Positions 18,492-28,200 of a DNA stretch of 64,000 bases are shown one piece after another. Every line of letters starts with the position of its first letter. Positions within the stretch are counted from its first letter, which is position 1. The notes beneath the pieces were generated by a model. It had not been told where the DNA came from and ran no database searches. It worked only from the letters and a program-made list of their open reading frames with translations. Made by a program: the position numbers and the translations under genes. Source of the stretch: Bradyrhizobium ivorense (GTDB lineage Bacteria > Pseudomonadota > Alphaproteobacteria > Rhizobiales > Xanthobacteraceae). The stretch is from positions 760,697 to 824,696 of the forward strand of contig NZ_CAADFC020000028.1 of assembly GCF_900696085.1 (NCBI RefSeq), written 5' to 3'.

Positions 18492-20840
18492 ATGCTCATC
18501 TATGACCAGCCGATAGACCCGCCGAAGCCGGAGCTTCGCCAGGCCGCTGCGCCGGCCGGCTTCAACCTGGCCGACCTGATCCGGCTGTTGTGGCAACGCA
18601 AGGTCGCAATCATATCGGCCGCCCTGCTCTGCGCCTGCATCGCGGTTGCGATCGGCAAGAGCCTGACGCCGCGCTACACCGCCGGCGCCCAGCTCTATCT
18701 CGATCCGCGCGAGCTGCAGCTGGTCGAACGCGAGCTGACGCCGCGGGCCCAGGACGTCTCGGGCCTGGCGATGGTGGTCGAGAGCCAGTCGCGCCTGATC
18801 ACGTCGAACAAGGTGCTGCTGCAGGTGATCCACGACACCAACCTGCTGAGGGATCCCGAATTCGGCGGCAGCTCGGGCAAGGGTATCTTCGCCACGCTGC
18901 TCGGCCTGTTCGGCATCGAATCCAGGCCGACCGCGGAGCAGGCCGAGCAACTCGAACTGGGCGTGCTCGACGCGCTCAACCGCCATATCAACGTCAAGAA
19001 GACCGACCGCACCTTCATCGTCGACATCGACGTGTGGTCGCGCGAGCCGGCCAAGGCCGCGATGCTCGCCAACGCGATCGCAAAAGCCTATCTCGCCGAA
19101 TCCAAGCAGTCGCAGGCCGCGGCCGCCCGCCGCGCCACCACCGACCTGTCCGGCCGGCTGAAGGAGCTGCAGCAGCGCCTGCGCAACGCCGAAGAGGCGC
19201 TCGCGACCTACAAGGCGCAGAACAATTTCGTCGGCTCGCAGGACAACATGATCACCGACCAGCAGCTCTCGGCCAGCAACCAGCGGCTGGCCGCGGCGCG
19301 GGCGCTGACCCTCGATGCCCAGGCGAACTACGATCAGATCGAGGCCAGCCGCCGCGGCGCCGCCGATCCCGGCGCGATTCCCGAGGTGCTGCAATCGCAG
19401 AGCATCGCCTATCTGCGCGCGCAATATGCCGAAGCAAAGAAGAAGCAGGCCGAGTTGCAGGCCGAACTCGGACCGCGACATCCGGCGCTGCGCCAGGTCG
19501 ATCAGCAGGTCGACGATTTGCGCCGGACCATCAAGGAAGAGATTAACCGCGTCGCGCTCGCCGCCAAGAACAATCTGACCCGGGCGCGCGATTACGAAGC
19601 CTCGCTCAACAAGTCGCTGGACGTGCAGAAGAGCCAGAGCGTGCAGATGAGCCAGGCGTCAGTACGCCTGCGCGAGCTGGAACGCGAGGTCGAGGCCAGC
19701 CGCGAGGTCTATCAAGCCTTCCTCAAGCGCTCGCGCGAGACCGAAGAGCAGGAGAGCCTCAATACATCGGCCGCCCGCGTGATCGGCGATGCCACCATCC
19801 CGCAGCAGCGCACCTTCCCGCCGGCGATGAGCCTGCTGGCGCTGCTCGGCTTCATGTTCGGCGGCCTCGCCGCCGCGGCCTGGATCGTTGCCGCCAGCCG
19901 GCTCGCGCCCGGCGCGGACCCGGTGCGGCCAAAACTCCAGCCGAAGCAGGATCCGGCGCCGGAACCGCAGCGGGTCGTCGCGCCGGTGAAGCCGCAAGCC
20001 AAGTCGGAAGCCAAGCCGCAAGTCCAGCCGCAGCCCGCCGCGCGGCCCGCGGCCGGCCCGATCGAGCCGCCGTTCGAGAAGCCGCTGTTCGACAAGCCGC
20101 TGATCGCCGAGCTGCAGGAGACCGACGTGATGCGCACGCTCGGCGGCATCCTGACCGACGGCAATGCCGCCGACGTCACCCGGTTCGGCTGGCCGACGCT
20201 GCGCACCAGCGCGGCGCTGGCGCCGTTCTCCAACACGACGCGGCAGATTCTTGCCGCGCTGGCGGCGCTGACGCCGGCGAATGGCGTGCCGGTGCTGGCC
20301 GTGATCGGCACCGCCGGCGATCATGATCGCAGCATGGTGGCGCTGAACGTGGCGCTGGTCGCCGCGCGCGACGGCGCCCGGGTGCTGCTGATCGACGCCG
20401 ACGGCGTCAGCCACGCGTTGACCGACAAGGTCGCGCATCTCGGCAAGGCCGCGCCGAGCCGTCTCGACTGGCTCACCATCGGCAGCAAGGCCGCGCGCGC
20501 CATCAACACCGCGAACGGCATCGCGATCCTGCCGGCGATCACAGGCGGCGCCAAGGCCAGCGAGGCGATCCGCAAGGCGATCGCGCAAGCCCGCTCCGCC
20601 GGCGGCCACGACCTCGTGATCCTGGACGGCCCGGCGATGCCGTGGGACGCAGCCGAACGCAAGCTGTTCGAGATCGCCGACGGGCTCGTCGCGGTGCTGC
20701 CGTTGCATGGCGACATCAACGAGGCGATGGAAGACATCATCACGGCGCTGGGCGGCGCGGAGCGCAAGCTCGCCGGTGTCGTGCTCAACGAGCTGCAGCC
20801 GACCGTCGCGAGCCCTCAGCACGACAAGCAATATGCCTGA
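18492..20840 (+). CDS. Wzz/ExoP-like chain-length protein with degenerate kinase domain
   Basis: ATG 18492 gives 782 residues; a GTG at 18462 would add ten. A first membrane helix lies near residues 30-47. A long periplasmic coiled-coil region with a GNVR-type segment follows, then a second helix near 445-467. Next is a proline/lysine/alanine-rich linker (about 475-525) and a C-terminal P-loop-like domain. That domain resembles bacterial tyrosine kinases, but the Walker A position reads VIGTAGDHDRSMVA with no GKS/GKT. Walker A' is only DADG, and there is no C-terminal tyrosine cluster. It should set polymer length and couple export at the inner membrane, probably without kinase activity. It is followed by GH5 at 32 bp. 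Confidence 0.85.
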   Translation: MLIYDQPIDPPKPELRQAAAPAGFNLADLIRLLWQRKVAIISAALLCACIAVAIGKSLTPRYTAGAQLYLDPRELQLVERELTPRAQDVSGLAMVVESQSRLITSNKVLLQVIHDTNLLRDPEFGGSSGKGIFATLLGLFGIESRPTAEQAEQLELGVLDALNRHINVKKTDRTFIVDIDVWSREPAKAAMLANAIAKAYLAESKQSQAAAARRATTDLSGRLKELQQRLRNAEEALATYKAQNNFVGSQDNMITDQQLSASNQRLAAARALTLDAQANYDQIEASRRGAADPGAIPEVLQSQSIAYLRAQYAEAKKKQAELQAELGPRHPALRQVDQQVDDLRRTIKEEINRVALAAKNNLTRARDYEASLNKSLDVQKSQSVQMSQASVRLRELEREVEASREVYQAFLKRSRETEEQESLNTSAARVIGDATIPQQRTFPPAMSLLALLGFMFGGLAAAAWIVAASRLAPGADPVRPKLQPKQDPAPEPQRVVAPVKPQAKSEAKPQVQPQPAARPAAGPIEPPFEKPLFDKPLIAELQETDVMRTLGGILTDGNAADVTRFGWPTLRTSAALAPFSNTTRQILAALAALTPANGVPVLAVIGTAGDHDRSMVALNVALVAARDGARVLLIDADGVSHALTDKVAHLGKAAPSRLDWLTIGSKAARAINTANGIAILPAITGGAKASEAIRKAIAQARSAGGHDLVILDGPAMPWDAAERKLFEIADGLVAVLPLHGDINEAMEDIITALGGAERKLAGVVLNELQPTVASPQHDKQYA

Positions 20841-20872
20841 GCGCCGCGCCACCTACGCGAGGTGAGCATCCC

Positions 20873-21979
20873 ATGGCCCGGCCGCCGATCCCTGCCATCA
20901 TCGCCGCCGCATCCCTGCTGCTGTCGGCCGCGGCGCAAGCGTGTCCTGCGCTGGTCGAAGGCGTTCCGGCGAACCGGATCGAGGCGCTGTCACGCGGTGT
21001 CAATGCCGACGGCTGGATCGCCATTCCGCAATCGGCGCCGCCGCGCAGCCTGCTGGCCGAGCTGCGCAAGGCTGGCCTCACCCACATCCGCCTGCCGGTG
21101 CCGGCCGACTTCGTCATGCCGCGCTTTGCCACGCCGGCGGATCGCGAACAGCGCCTGCGCACGGTCGATGCCGCGCTGAAGGAGCTGCTCGAGCTCGGCT
21201 TCGCCGTGTCGGTCGACCTGCATTCCGGCGAGCGCTTCAACCCGCTGCACAAGGACGATCCGCCCGCCGCGATGCAGGAGATGAAGGACGCGTGGCGCGC
21301 GCTCGCACAGATCGTGCAGCGCTATCCGGCCGATCGGGTGTTTGCGGAACTGTTGAACGAGCCGGACGTCGACGCCGCGCAGTGGCAGAGCGAAGCCACC
21401 GAGCTCGCCGCGTTCATTCGGCGGCTGCTGCCGCAGACCACGCTGATCATCGGACCGGTGAACTGGCAGCGCGCGGATTCGCTGCCGGACTTCAAGCCGC
21501 TCGACGATCCGAACGTCGTCTATGCCATCCACTTCTACGACCCGATGGTGTTCACCCATCAGGCGCACTGGGATCCGAGCGAACCGCTGCACGACATTAC
21601 CGGCCTGCCCTATCCTGCCCGCGCCGACGACCCGCAGGTCAAGCAGCTGCGCGAGCAGCTCACCGCGCTGGACAAGCGCAAGGCACTCGCGATGCTGGAA
21701 CGCGCCATCCCCGACCGCGGCGTCGACCAATGGCTCGCGCCCGCCGCCGCCTGGCAGCAAAAATATTCGCGGCCGCTCATCATCAACGAATTCGGCGTGC
21801 TCAAGGCCGGCGCCCCGCGCGACAGCCGGCTGGGCTGGCTCGCCGCGGTCACCAGCTACGCAAGGCAACAGTGCTGGGGCTGGACCCATTGGGAGCTGTC
21901 GCAGGGTTTTGGCCTCGCCGATGCCGTCTCGGGCAAGGCCGATCCCGATGTGCTCAAGGCCTTGCTCGGCACGCGCTAG
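20873..21979 (+). CDS. Secreted glycoside hydrolase family 5
   Basis: ATG 20873 is chosen for its signal peptide, MARPPIPAIIAAASLLLSAAAQAC, with cleavage probably after AQA; GAGGTGAG lies about 10 bases upstream. The 368-residue product has the GH5 catalytic residues: ELLNEPD near 160 (acid/base) and IINEFGV near 304 (nucleophile), plus HFYDPMVFTHQ between. The fold is a TIM barrel acting on beta-linked glucans or mannans. In the periplasm it likely trims or releases the polymer assembled by this locus. It is 32 bp after the chain-length gene and in the same operon. Confidence 0.87.
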   Translation: MARPPIPAIIAAASLLLSAAAQACPALVEGVPANRIEALSRGVNADGWIAIPQSAPPRSLLAELRKAGLTHIRLPVPADFVMPRFATPADREQRLRTVDAALKELLELGFAVSVDLHSGERFNPLHKDDPPAAMQEMKDAWRALAQIVQRYPADRVFAELLNEPDVDAAQWQSEATELAAFIRRLLPQTTLIIGPVNWQRADSLPDFKPLDDPNVVYAIHFYDPMVFTHQAHWDPSEPLHDITGLPYPARADDPQVKQLREQLTALDKRKALAMLERAIPDRGVDQWLAPAAAWQQKYSRPLIINEFGVLKAGAPRDSRLGWLAAVTSYARQQCWGWTHWELSQGFGLADAVSGKADPDVLKALLGTR

Positions 21980-22055
21980 GCGTAGTTGGTTAACCTGGTC
22001 TTACACATTGGGCGGCTAGATCGATCGTGCGGCGGTTATTTCCAGGTCAGAGCTC

Positions 22056-23561
22056 GTGCAAGCAGGGATAGCCCAGCGGCCGCTGATGGCCAACGATCTG
22101 ATCCCGGCGCTCGGCATCGCCGTGGCGTCGATCGCATTCGTCCCGATCCTGCAGGCGGCCAATGCCGGGCTCGCCATCGTCGTCGAAGTCCTGGTCGGCT
22201 GCGCGATCGTTCTCGCGGCGCCGGCTTACGCGCCGTCGGTCGCGATCTTCATCATCTTCTTCCAGAACCTGTTCGTCTCGATCCTGTCGTCATACCTGTC
22301 GACCGAGCAGGAGATGGAGTTCGTCAAGGGCTACAACTTCCTGCTCTGCGCCGTGATGTGGCTTTTGACGGTCGGGCTGTACCTGCTGCGCGAGCGCAGG
22401 CATTCTCCCGAGATCGATCGGATCATGAAATGGGGCATGATCACGCTGGCGACCGTGCTGCTGTATTGCGCGCTCGGCGCCACGCAGGATCCGCGCGCCG
22501 CCATCGTCTATCTGCGCAACATCGCATTTCCGCTGTTTCTGTTTCAGCTGGCGCTGCTGACCGCGGCGACGTTCGAGATCCGCATCACGCCGTTTTTGGT
22601 GGCGGTTGCGGTGCTGCTGATCGCCTGCGGCTACACCGAGCTGCTGTTCCGCGATTTCTGGCTGCAGATCACCAACGGCTACACCTTCTGGCACTTCGAC
22701 GAGTTGAAGGCGACCCGCTCCGGGACCTGGGAAGCCGAAATGCGCGCGACCGGCTTCGTGCCGGTGGATCTGATCGACCGCTTCCGCTTCAGCTTCCTCA
22801 ACAGCCCGCTGTTCGAGGATCTCGGGCTGTCATCGATCCTGCGCATCCACGGCCCGAACATGAGCGCGATCAGCTTCGGCTACGGCGTTGCGTTCTCGAT
22901 CCTGTTCCTGTTCTCGGTCGGGCATCGCTGGCTGGCGCTCGCCGCGATCCCGCTGCTGGTGCTCTGCAGCGTGAAGGGCGCGCTCGTCACGGTGATCTTC
23001 GTGGGGCTGGCCTGGAGCGCGACCTGGCTGCTCGGCCCTGTCATTACGCTGGTCGTCGGATGCGTCGGGCTCGCACTGTATGCCATCGCGGCGATCTATA
23101 TCGGATTGCAGATCGGCGACTTTCACGTCATCGGCTTCATGGGCGGCTGGGACGGCTTCCTGAAGAACCCGATCGGGCGCGGGCTCGGCGTCGGCGGCAA
23201 CCTGTCCGAGGGCTACTTCTCGATCGACTGGAGCGCGGCGCAAAATGCCGGCACGATGGATGGCGCGGTGGAGAGCGCGGTCGGCGTGCTGCTCTACCAG
23301 ATGGGGCTTGCGGCCGTGGTGCCGCTCGGCTTCTTCCTGGCGATGGCGCTGCGGGCCTGGCGGCTTTACGCCTCAACCGGAATTCTGACCCAGGGGCTCG
23401 CCGCGTTCGGCACGCTGGTCATCGTGGTCAACGGCATCTTCCAGGAGGAGGCGCTGTTCGCGCCGCCGGCGCTCGGGCTGATGCTGTGCCTGACCGGTCT
23501 GGTGATCGGTCATCACATGCGCACCCAAAGCGACGGCGACGCGGCTGACGCCCGCTCGTGA
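22056..23561 (+). CDS. Multi-membrane Wzy-like polysaccharide polymerase candidate
   Basis: The product has 501 residues from GTG 22056 (CAGGTC 8 bases upstream); ATG 22086 is an alternative that drops ten residues. About 11-12 hydrophobic helices are visible, with a large loop near residues 205-265 and a second one holding GGWDGFLKNPIGRGLGVGGN near 365-390. This arrangement is typical of O-antigen polymerases, although no family motif is diagnostic. It ends the forward polysaccharide run, with about 75 bp after the GH5 gene, and ends 10 bp before a convergent gene. It could be the main polymerase, with the protein at 9158-10471 acting as ligase, or the reverse. Confidence 0.65.
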   Translation: MQAGIAQRPLMANDLIPALGIAVASIAFVPILQAANAGLAIVVEVLVGCAIVLAAPAYAPSVAIFIIFFQNLFVSILSSYLSTEQEMEFVKGYNFLLCAVMWLLTVGLYLLRERRHSPEIDRIMKWGMITLATVLLYCALGATQDPRAAIVYLRNIAFPLFLFQLALLTAATFEIRITPFLVAVAVLLIACGYTELLFRDFWLQITNGYTFWHFDELKATRSGTWEAEMRATGFVPVDLIDRFRFSFLNSPLFEDLGLSSILRIHGPNMSAISFGYGVAFSILFLFSVGHRWLALAAIPLLVLCSVKGALVTVIFVGLAWSATWLLGPVITLVVGCVGLALYAIAAIYIGLQIGDFHVIGFMGGWDGFLKNPIGRGLGVGGNLSEGYFSIDWSAAQNAGTMDGAVESAVGVLLYQMGLAAVVPLGFFLAMALRAWRLYASTGILTQGLAAFGTLVIVVNGIFQEEALFAPPALGLMLCLTGLVIGHHMRTQSDGDAADARS

Positions 23562-23571
23562 ACAATGCCGC

Positions 23572-24168
23572 TCAAAGCGGCTTGATCTGCACCTTGCGGA
23601 ACTTGACCACGCCAGAGCCGTACTGCAGCGCGATGTAGCCGCTGGCGTGCTTGGAGTCCTGCGCGTCGACGGTCTTCTGACCGTTCAGCGTCACGACGAA
23701 ATGCTGGCCCTGCGCGGTGATCTCGTAGACGTTCCACTTGCCGGCCGCCTTCGGCATCGGATCGACCTTGCCGACATCGACGATCGCGCCGGTGCCGTAG
23801 GTCGGGTCCGGCCGCTTGTCGAAGATGTTGACCTCGTAGCAGACCTTGGAATCGATCGTCTTGTTGCCTTCGCAGCGGATGAAGATGCCGCTGTTGGCGT
23901 CCTCGTCGGTCCAGAACTCCGCGCGGATCTGGAAGTCCTTGTACTGCGTCTTGCTGACGAGATAGGACAGCTCCTTGCCGTCGAGCTTGTCGGCGACCAG
24001 CGCGCCGTCCTTCATCTCCCAATTGGCCTTGCCGATCTCGTCCCAATCGCCCTTCTTGGAACTGTCGAGCAGCGTGACCCAGCCGTCCTGGCTGATGGCA
24101 GGGCTGGAAAATTGCAACGCGGCTGCACTGATCAGGACACAGCTTGCGAGTATCGACAAACGCTTCAT
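23572..24168 (-). CDS. Secreted DUF1080 (3-keto-disaccharide hydrolase-like) protein
   Basis: ATG 24168 has GGAGG 9 bases upstream. The 198-residue product starts with a signal peptide (MKRLSILASCVLISAAALQF) with a cleavage site near the SPAIS-Q segment. The mature part has the concanavalin-like pattern of DUF1080: WVTLLDSSKKGDW, SYLVSKTQYKDFQIRAEFW and SGIFIRC. The family binds or hydrolyses carbohydrates in the periplasm. It converges on the polymerase-like gene with only 10 bp between. A link to polymer turnover is possible but inferred from position. Confidence 0.8.
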   Translation of the reverse strand: MKRLSILASCVLISAAALQFSSPAISQDGWVTLLDSSKKGDWDEIGKANWEMKDGALVADKLDGKELSYLVSKTQYKDFQIRAEFWTDEDANSGIFIRCEGNKTIDSKVCYEVNIFDKRPDPTYGTGAIVDVGKVDPMPKAAGKWNVYEITAQGQHFVVTLNGQKTVDAQDSKHASGYIALQYGSGVVKFRKVQIKPL

Positions 24169-24395
24169 CAAGAACGCCCTCCCGTGTTTTGGTTGGCGCG
24201 CAACCTAGCATCGTCTGCGGCGGCGACAATCCCCGTTTTTGATATTGCAGCCGCGATATGCGGTGACTGATTGCCTCTTGCTGAGATCAGACATGCGTGC
24301 GCGTGTCTTGCCTGCCGCGAACGACCGCGGCTAGCATCGCCGCGCAACAGGGCACGACAATTGCCCGACCAAGCCCATAACGATGGGAGGAAGCG

Positions 24396-24866
24396 ATGAT
24401 GGCGTCGAACCGGCTCCGGCGATACCTGATGTTGCCTTTGGCCCTTGTCGGAATGCTGAGCATCAGCTCCGCGGCCGAACTCAATCCCGCCGCCGTCACC
24501 TACAAGCTGCCGAACCAGATTCCGTGGGGCCCGGTCGACGCGCGCGGCGCGCAGAATGCCGTCGTGGTCGGCGATCCCGACAAGCCCGGCTTCTACATGG
24601 TCTACACCAAATGGACCAAGGGCAATCATTTCAGCCGCCCGCACTTCCATCCCAACGACCGCTACATCGTGGTGCTGCAGGGCACCTGGTGGGTGGGCTC
24701 GGGCCCGAAATTCGATCCCGAGCACGGCACCGTGGCGATGCCGGCCGGCAGCTTCGTCACCCATTACGGCAAGCAGGTGCATTGGGACGGCGCCAAGGAC
24801 GAGGATGCCGTGCTCCTGATCATGGGCGAAGGACCGGCGACGTCGACCGCCGCCGAGGAGAAATAA
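24396..24866 (+). CDS. Exported cupin domain protein
   Basis: The product has 156 residues from ATG 24396 with GGAGG just upstream. There is a signal peptide (LPLALVGMLSISSAA) and then a single cupin: RPHFHPNDRYIVVLQGTWWVGSG near residues 75-97 supplies metal-binding histidines, and a second histidine lies in GKQVHWDGAK near 128. Cupins of this exported type bind a metal and a small molecule; no reaction can be assigned. It is divergent from the DUF1080 gene with 227 bp between, and stands about 100 bp before the DUF2171 gene. Confidence 0.8.
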   Translation: MMASNRLRRYLMLPLALVGMLSISSAAELNPAAVTYKLPNQIPWGPVDARGAQNAVVVGDPDKPGFYMVYTKWTKGNHFSRPHFHPNDRYIVVLQGTWWVGSGPKFDPEHGTVAMPAGSFVTHYGKQVHWDGAKDEDAVLLIMGEGPATSTAAEEK

Positions 24867-24967
24867 CCGGGAACGAGCTTTCGGGCGCCGCCGGCGCCGT
24901 CGGCGCGATAGCAACCATTGCCGCCGCGCGACGTTTCATCCCCTCCATCATGACGAGGAGACGACGC

Positions 24968-25207
24968 ATGGCGAGTGCCGCAGATATCAGGGAACATATG
25001 GATGTGATCTCGTCGGACAAAAAGACCGTCGGCAAGGTCGATCACATGGAAGGCACCGACAAGATCAAGCTGACCAAGCAGTCTTCGCCCGATGGTCAGC
25101 ACCATCACTTCATTCCGCTGGCCTGGGTCGATCATGTCGACCAGCACGTCCACCTCAACAAGTCGGGCGCCGACGTCACCGCGCATTGGCAGCACGGCCG
25201 TCAATAG
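24968..25207 (+). CDS. DUF2171 domain protein
   Basis: The product is 79 residues from ATG 24968, with a strong GAGGAG upstream. The sequence has the DUF2171 pattern: an N-terminal IREHMDVISSDKKTVGKVDHMEG, then IKLTKQ and FIPLAWVDHVDQHVHLNK, resembling a small PRC-barrel-like fold. Function is unknown; members are often stress-associated. It ends 18 bp before the convergent GGDEF/EAL gene. Confidence 0.82.
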   Translation: MASAADIREHMDVISSDKKTVGKVDHMEGTDKIKLTKQSSPDGQHHHFIPLAWVDHVDQHVHLNKSGADVTAHWQHGRQ

Positions 25208-25225
25208 CCGCGCCATCCGCGAAGG

Positions 25226-28200
25226 TCAGCCCGTGGCGCGTTTCGGCTCCAGGTCGATGTCGTCGGCATCGACTTCGTCCTGGCCCATTTCACCTTGCTT
25301 CGCCTCATCTTCCAGCCCAGGCTGCAGCGGAGGCGAGGCCGGCGCCGGCGCCGGCTTCAACAGCTCGGCGAGATCGCGCGGCGGCAGCGGCCGGGAGAAC
25401 AGAAAACCCTGCATCTCGTCGCAGGCATGGGCGCGCAGGAACTCCTGCTGCTCGGAGGTCTCGACGCCCTCGGCGACGATGGTCATGCCGAGCGCCTTGC
25501 CCATCGAGATGATCGCCTGCGCGATCGCGACGTCCTCGGAATCGTCGGGCAGGTCGCGCACGAAGGAGCGGTCGATCTTGATGGTGTCGATCGGGAACTG
25601 CTTCATCAGCGACATCGACGAATAGCCGGTGCCGAAATCGTCGATCGCGAGCCTGATGTCGCGGTTCTGGATCGCATCGAGCACGCGGACCGCGCGCGAC
25701 ACGTTGCGCATCACCATGCTTTCGGTGACTTCGAGCTGCAGCAGCGACGGCGACATGCCGCTCGCAAGCAGCGCCGCGTCGATGTCGTCGAGCAGTTGCG
25801 GATCGGCGAACTGCCGCGGCGACAGATTGACCGCCATGGTCACCTGGCGCAGGCCGCGGCGCTGCCACGCCATGTTCTGCGCGCAGGCCTCTTTCAGGAC
25901 CCAGCGGCCGATCGGCACGATCAACCCGATCTCCTCGGCGAGCGGGATGAACTGTCCCGGCGAGACCTGGCCAAGCTCGGGATGGCTCCAGCGCAGCAGC
26001 GCCTCGACGCCGCTGATCTGTCCCGTCGCCATGTCGACCTTGGGCTGATAGTGCAGCGAGAACTGGTCGCGCTCGAGCGCGCGGCGCAACGCGCTCTCCA
26101 TGGTCAGCCGCTCGATCGACTGCGCCTTGATCTCGCTGGAGAAGAAGCGGAAGCCGTTCTTGCCGTCCTCCTTGGCGAGGTACATCGCCATGTCGGCATT
26201 CTTGGTCAGCGTCTGCACGTCGGAGCCGTCGGCGGGGTACATCGCGATCCCGATCGAGGCCGTGGTGTGGCATTCGTGCCCGCTGAGCTGCAGCGGCTTG
26301 CTGAGCGCGATCAGCAGCTCGCCGGCAATCCGCGCGACGTCGTCGCGGGCGGCAGCTTCCTCCAGAATGACGACGAACTCGTCGCCGCCGAGCCGCGCCA
26401 CCACGTCGCTCACCCGCAACGACCGGCGCAGCCGGTCCGCGATCGCGACCAGCAGCATGTCGCCGGCCTCGTGGCCGAGCGAGTCGTTGATAATCTTGAA
26501 GCGGTCGAGGTCGATGAACAGCACCGCGAGCGGCCGGCGATGGCGGTCCGACATGGTGATGGCGTGACGCAGCAGCTCGTTGAAGGTCTCGCGATTGGGC
26601 AGCTTGGTCAGGCTGTCATGCGAGGCGAGATACTCGATGCGCTCGTCGGCCTTGTTCTTCTCGTCGGCGCGATCGAAACTCTCGAGCGCGAACGCCAGAT
26701 TGTCGGCGAGCCGCTGCAACAGCTCGGCGAACTCCGGCGTGAAGGTGTCCTTCTCAATCGCGACGAAGATCATGACGCCGACCACCTGGCCGTGCACGAT
26801 CAGCGGAAACGAGGCGCCGGATTGCGTTCCATCGGCGCGGGCCCGGGCATGGAAGGCCGCGGTGTCCGGGTCGGCGCAATAGTCGTTGATGATGCAGGCC
26901 TTGCCGGAGCGGAACGCCCGGCCGCAGGCGCCGCGGCCTTCCGGATGCGCCTCGCTGGTCGAGAGCGTCACCTGGCGTGCGCCTTCCGCGGCCGGCCCTG
27001 CGGTGGCGGCGATCGCGAGATAATCGCTGCCGGGCTGCGCCAGCGCGATGGTGGTGGAGGTGAACCTGCCGCCGGACGCCGCCGCCTCGCAGACCAGCTG
27101 ATACAGTTCGTTGCGGGACTTCGCCCGCATGATCGCCTCGTTGGTCGCGCTCAGCGAGGCGAACATCCGCGACAGCCGCTCGCGCTGCTCGTCGGCCCGC
27201 GCCTTCTCGTCGGCGCGGTCGAAATTGTCGAGTGCAAAGGAGACGTTCTCGGCGAGCCGCTGCAGCAGCGCCATCATCTCCGGGCTGAAGGTGCCGAACT
27301 CGCCGGACAGGAAAACCAGCGCGCCGATCGCCTCGCCATTCTTGAGCAGCGGCAGCGCCGCGCCGGACTTGCTGCCGCTGTCGCGGACGATCTGGTAGAC
27401 ATGCGATTCCGGTTCGAAGTCGCTGAGATAGTCGTTGCTGATGCAGGGCCTGCGGGTGCGGATCGCAACCCCGGTCAGGGTCTGTCCCTCCGGACGCGAC
27501 GCATCGGCCGACAATTGCAGCTCGTGGGCGCGCACCCGGTCGGGGCCCGATGCCGCCACGTTCTCCAGGAAGATCTCGCCCGGCCGCACTAGGCGGATCG
27601 TCGCCGAAATGAATTGGCCGCCGACCGCCGCCGCGTCGCAGACCAGCTCGAACATCTCGCTGCGGGATTTTGCCCGCATGATCGCCTCGTTGGTCGCGCT
27701 CAGCGCGGCGAACATCCGCGTCAGCCGCTCCTTCTGCTCCTCGGTCCGCGCCTTCTCGTCGGCGCGATCGAAGCTATGAAGCGAATACGCCACGTTGTCG
27801 GCAAGCCGCTGCAGCAGCTCGGCGAATTCGGAGCTGAAGGTGTTGCGCTTGGCGGAGATGAACAGCATCACGCCGACCGGCTCGTCGCCGACGATCAGCG
27901 GGAACGCGGCGCCCGATCGCGCGTCCTCGCGGTCGATCACGTCGCGGAACGGGCTGGTGGCGACCGCGCTCAGGAAGTCGTTGTTGATGCAGGCGCGCCG
28001 GGACCGGAACGCCCGGCCGCAGACGCCGCGTCCCTCGGGGCGGGCCTCGCTGCGCGAGACGGTGAGACGGCGCGCATTCTCGGCGGTTGGACCTGCGACC
28101 GCCATCATCTCGAAGAAGTCGTCGCCGGGTTTTGCGATCAGAATGCTGGTCGAATTGAATCCGCCGCCATGGGCCGCCGCCGCGCAGACCAGCTCGAACA

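Noticed and set aside
25295..27592. A 765-residue plus-strand frame
   Set aside because: It is antisense to the GGDEF-EAL gene, and its repeats only mirror the GAF duplications.
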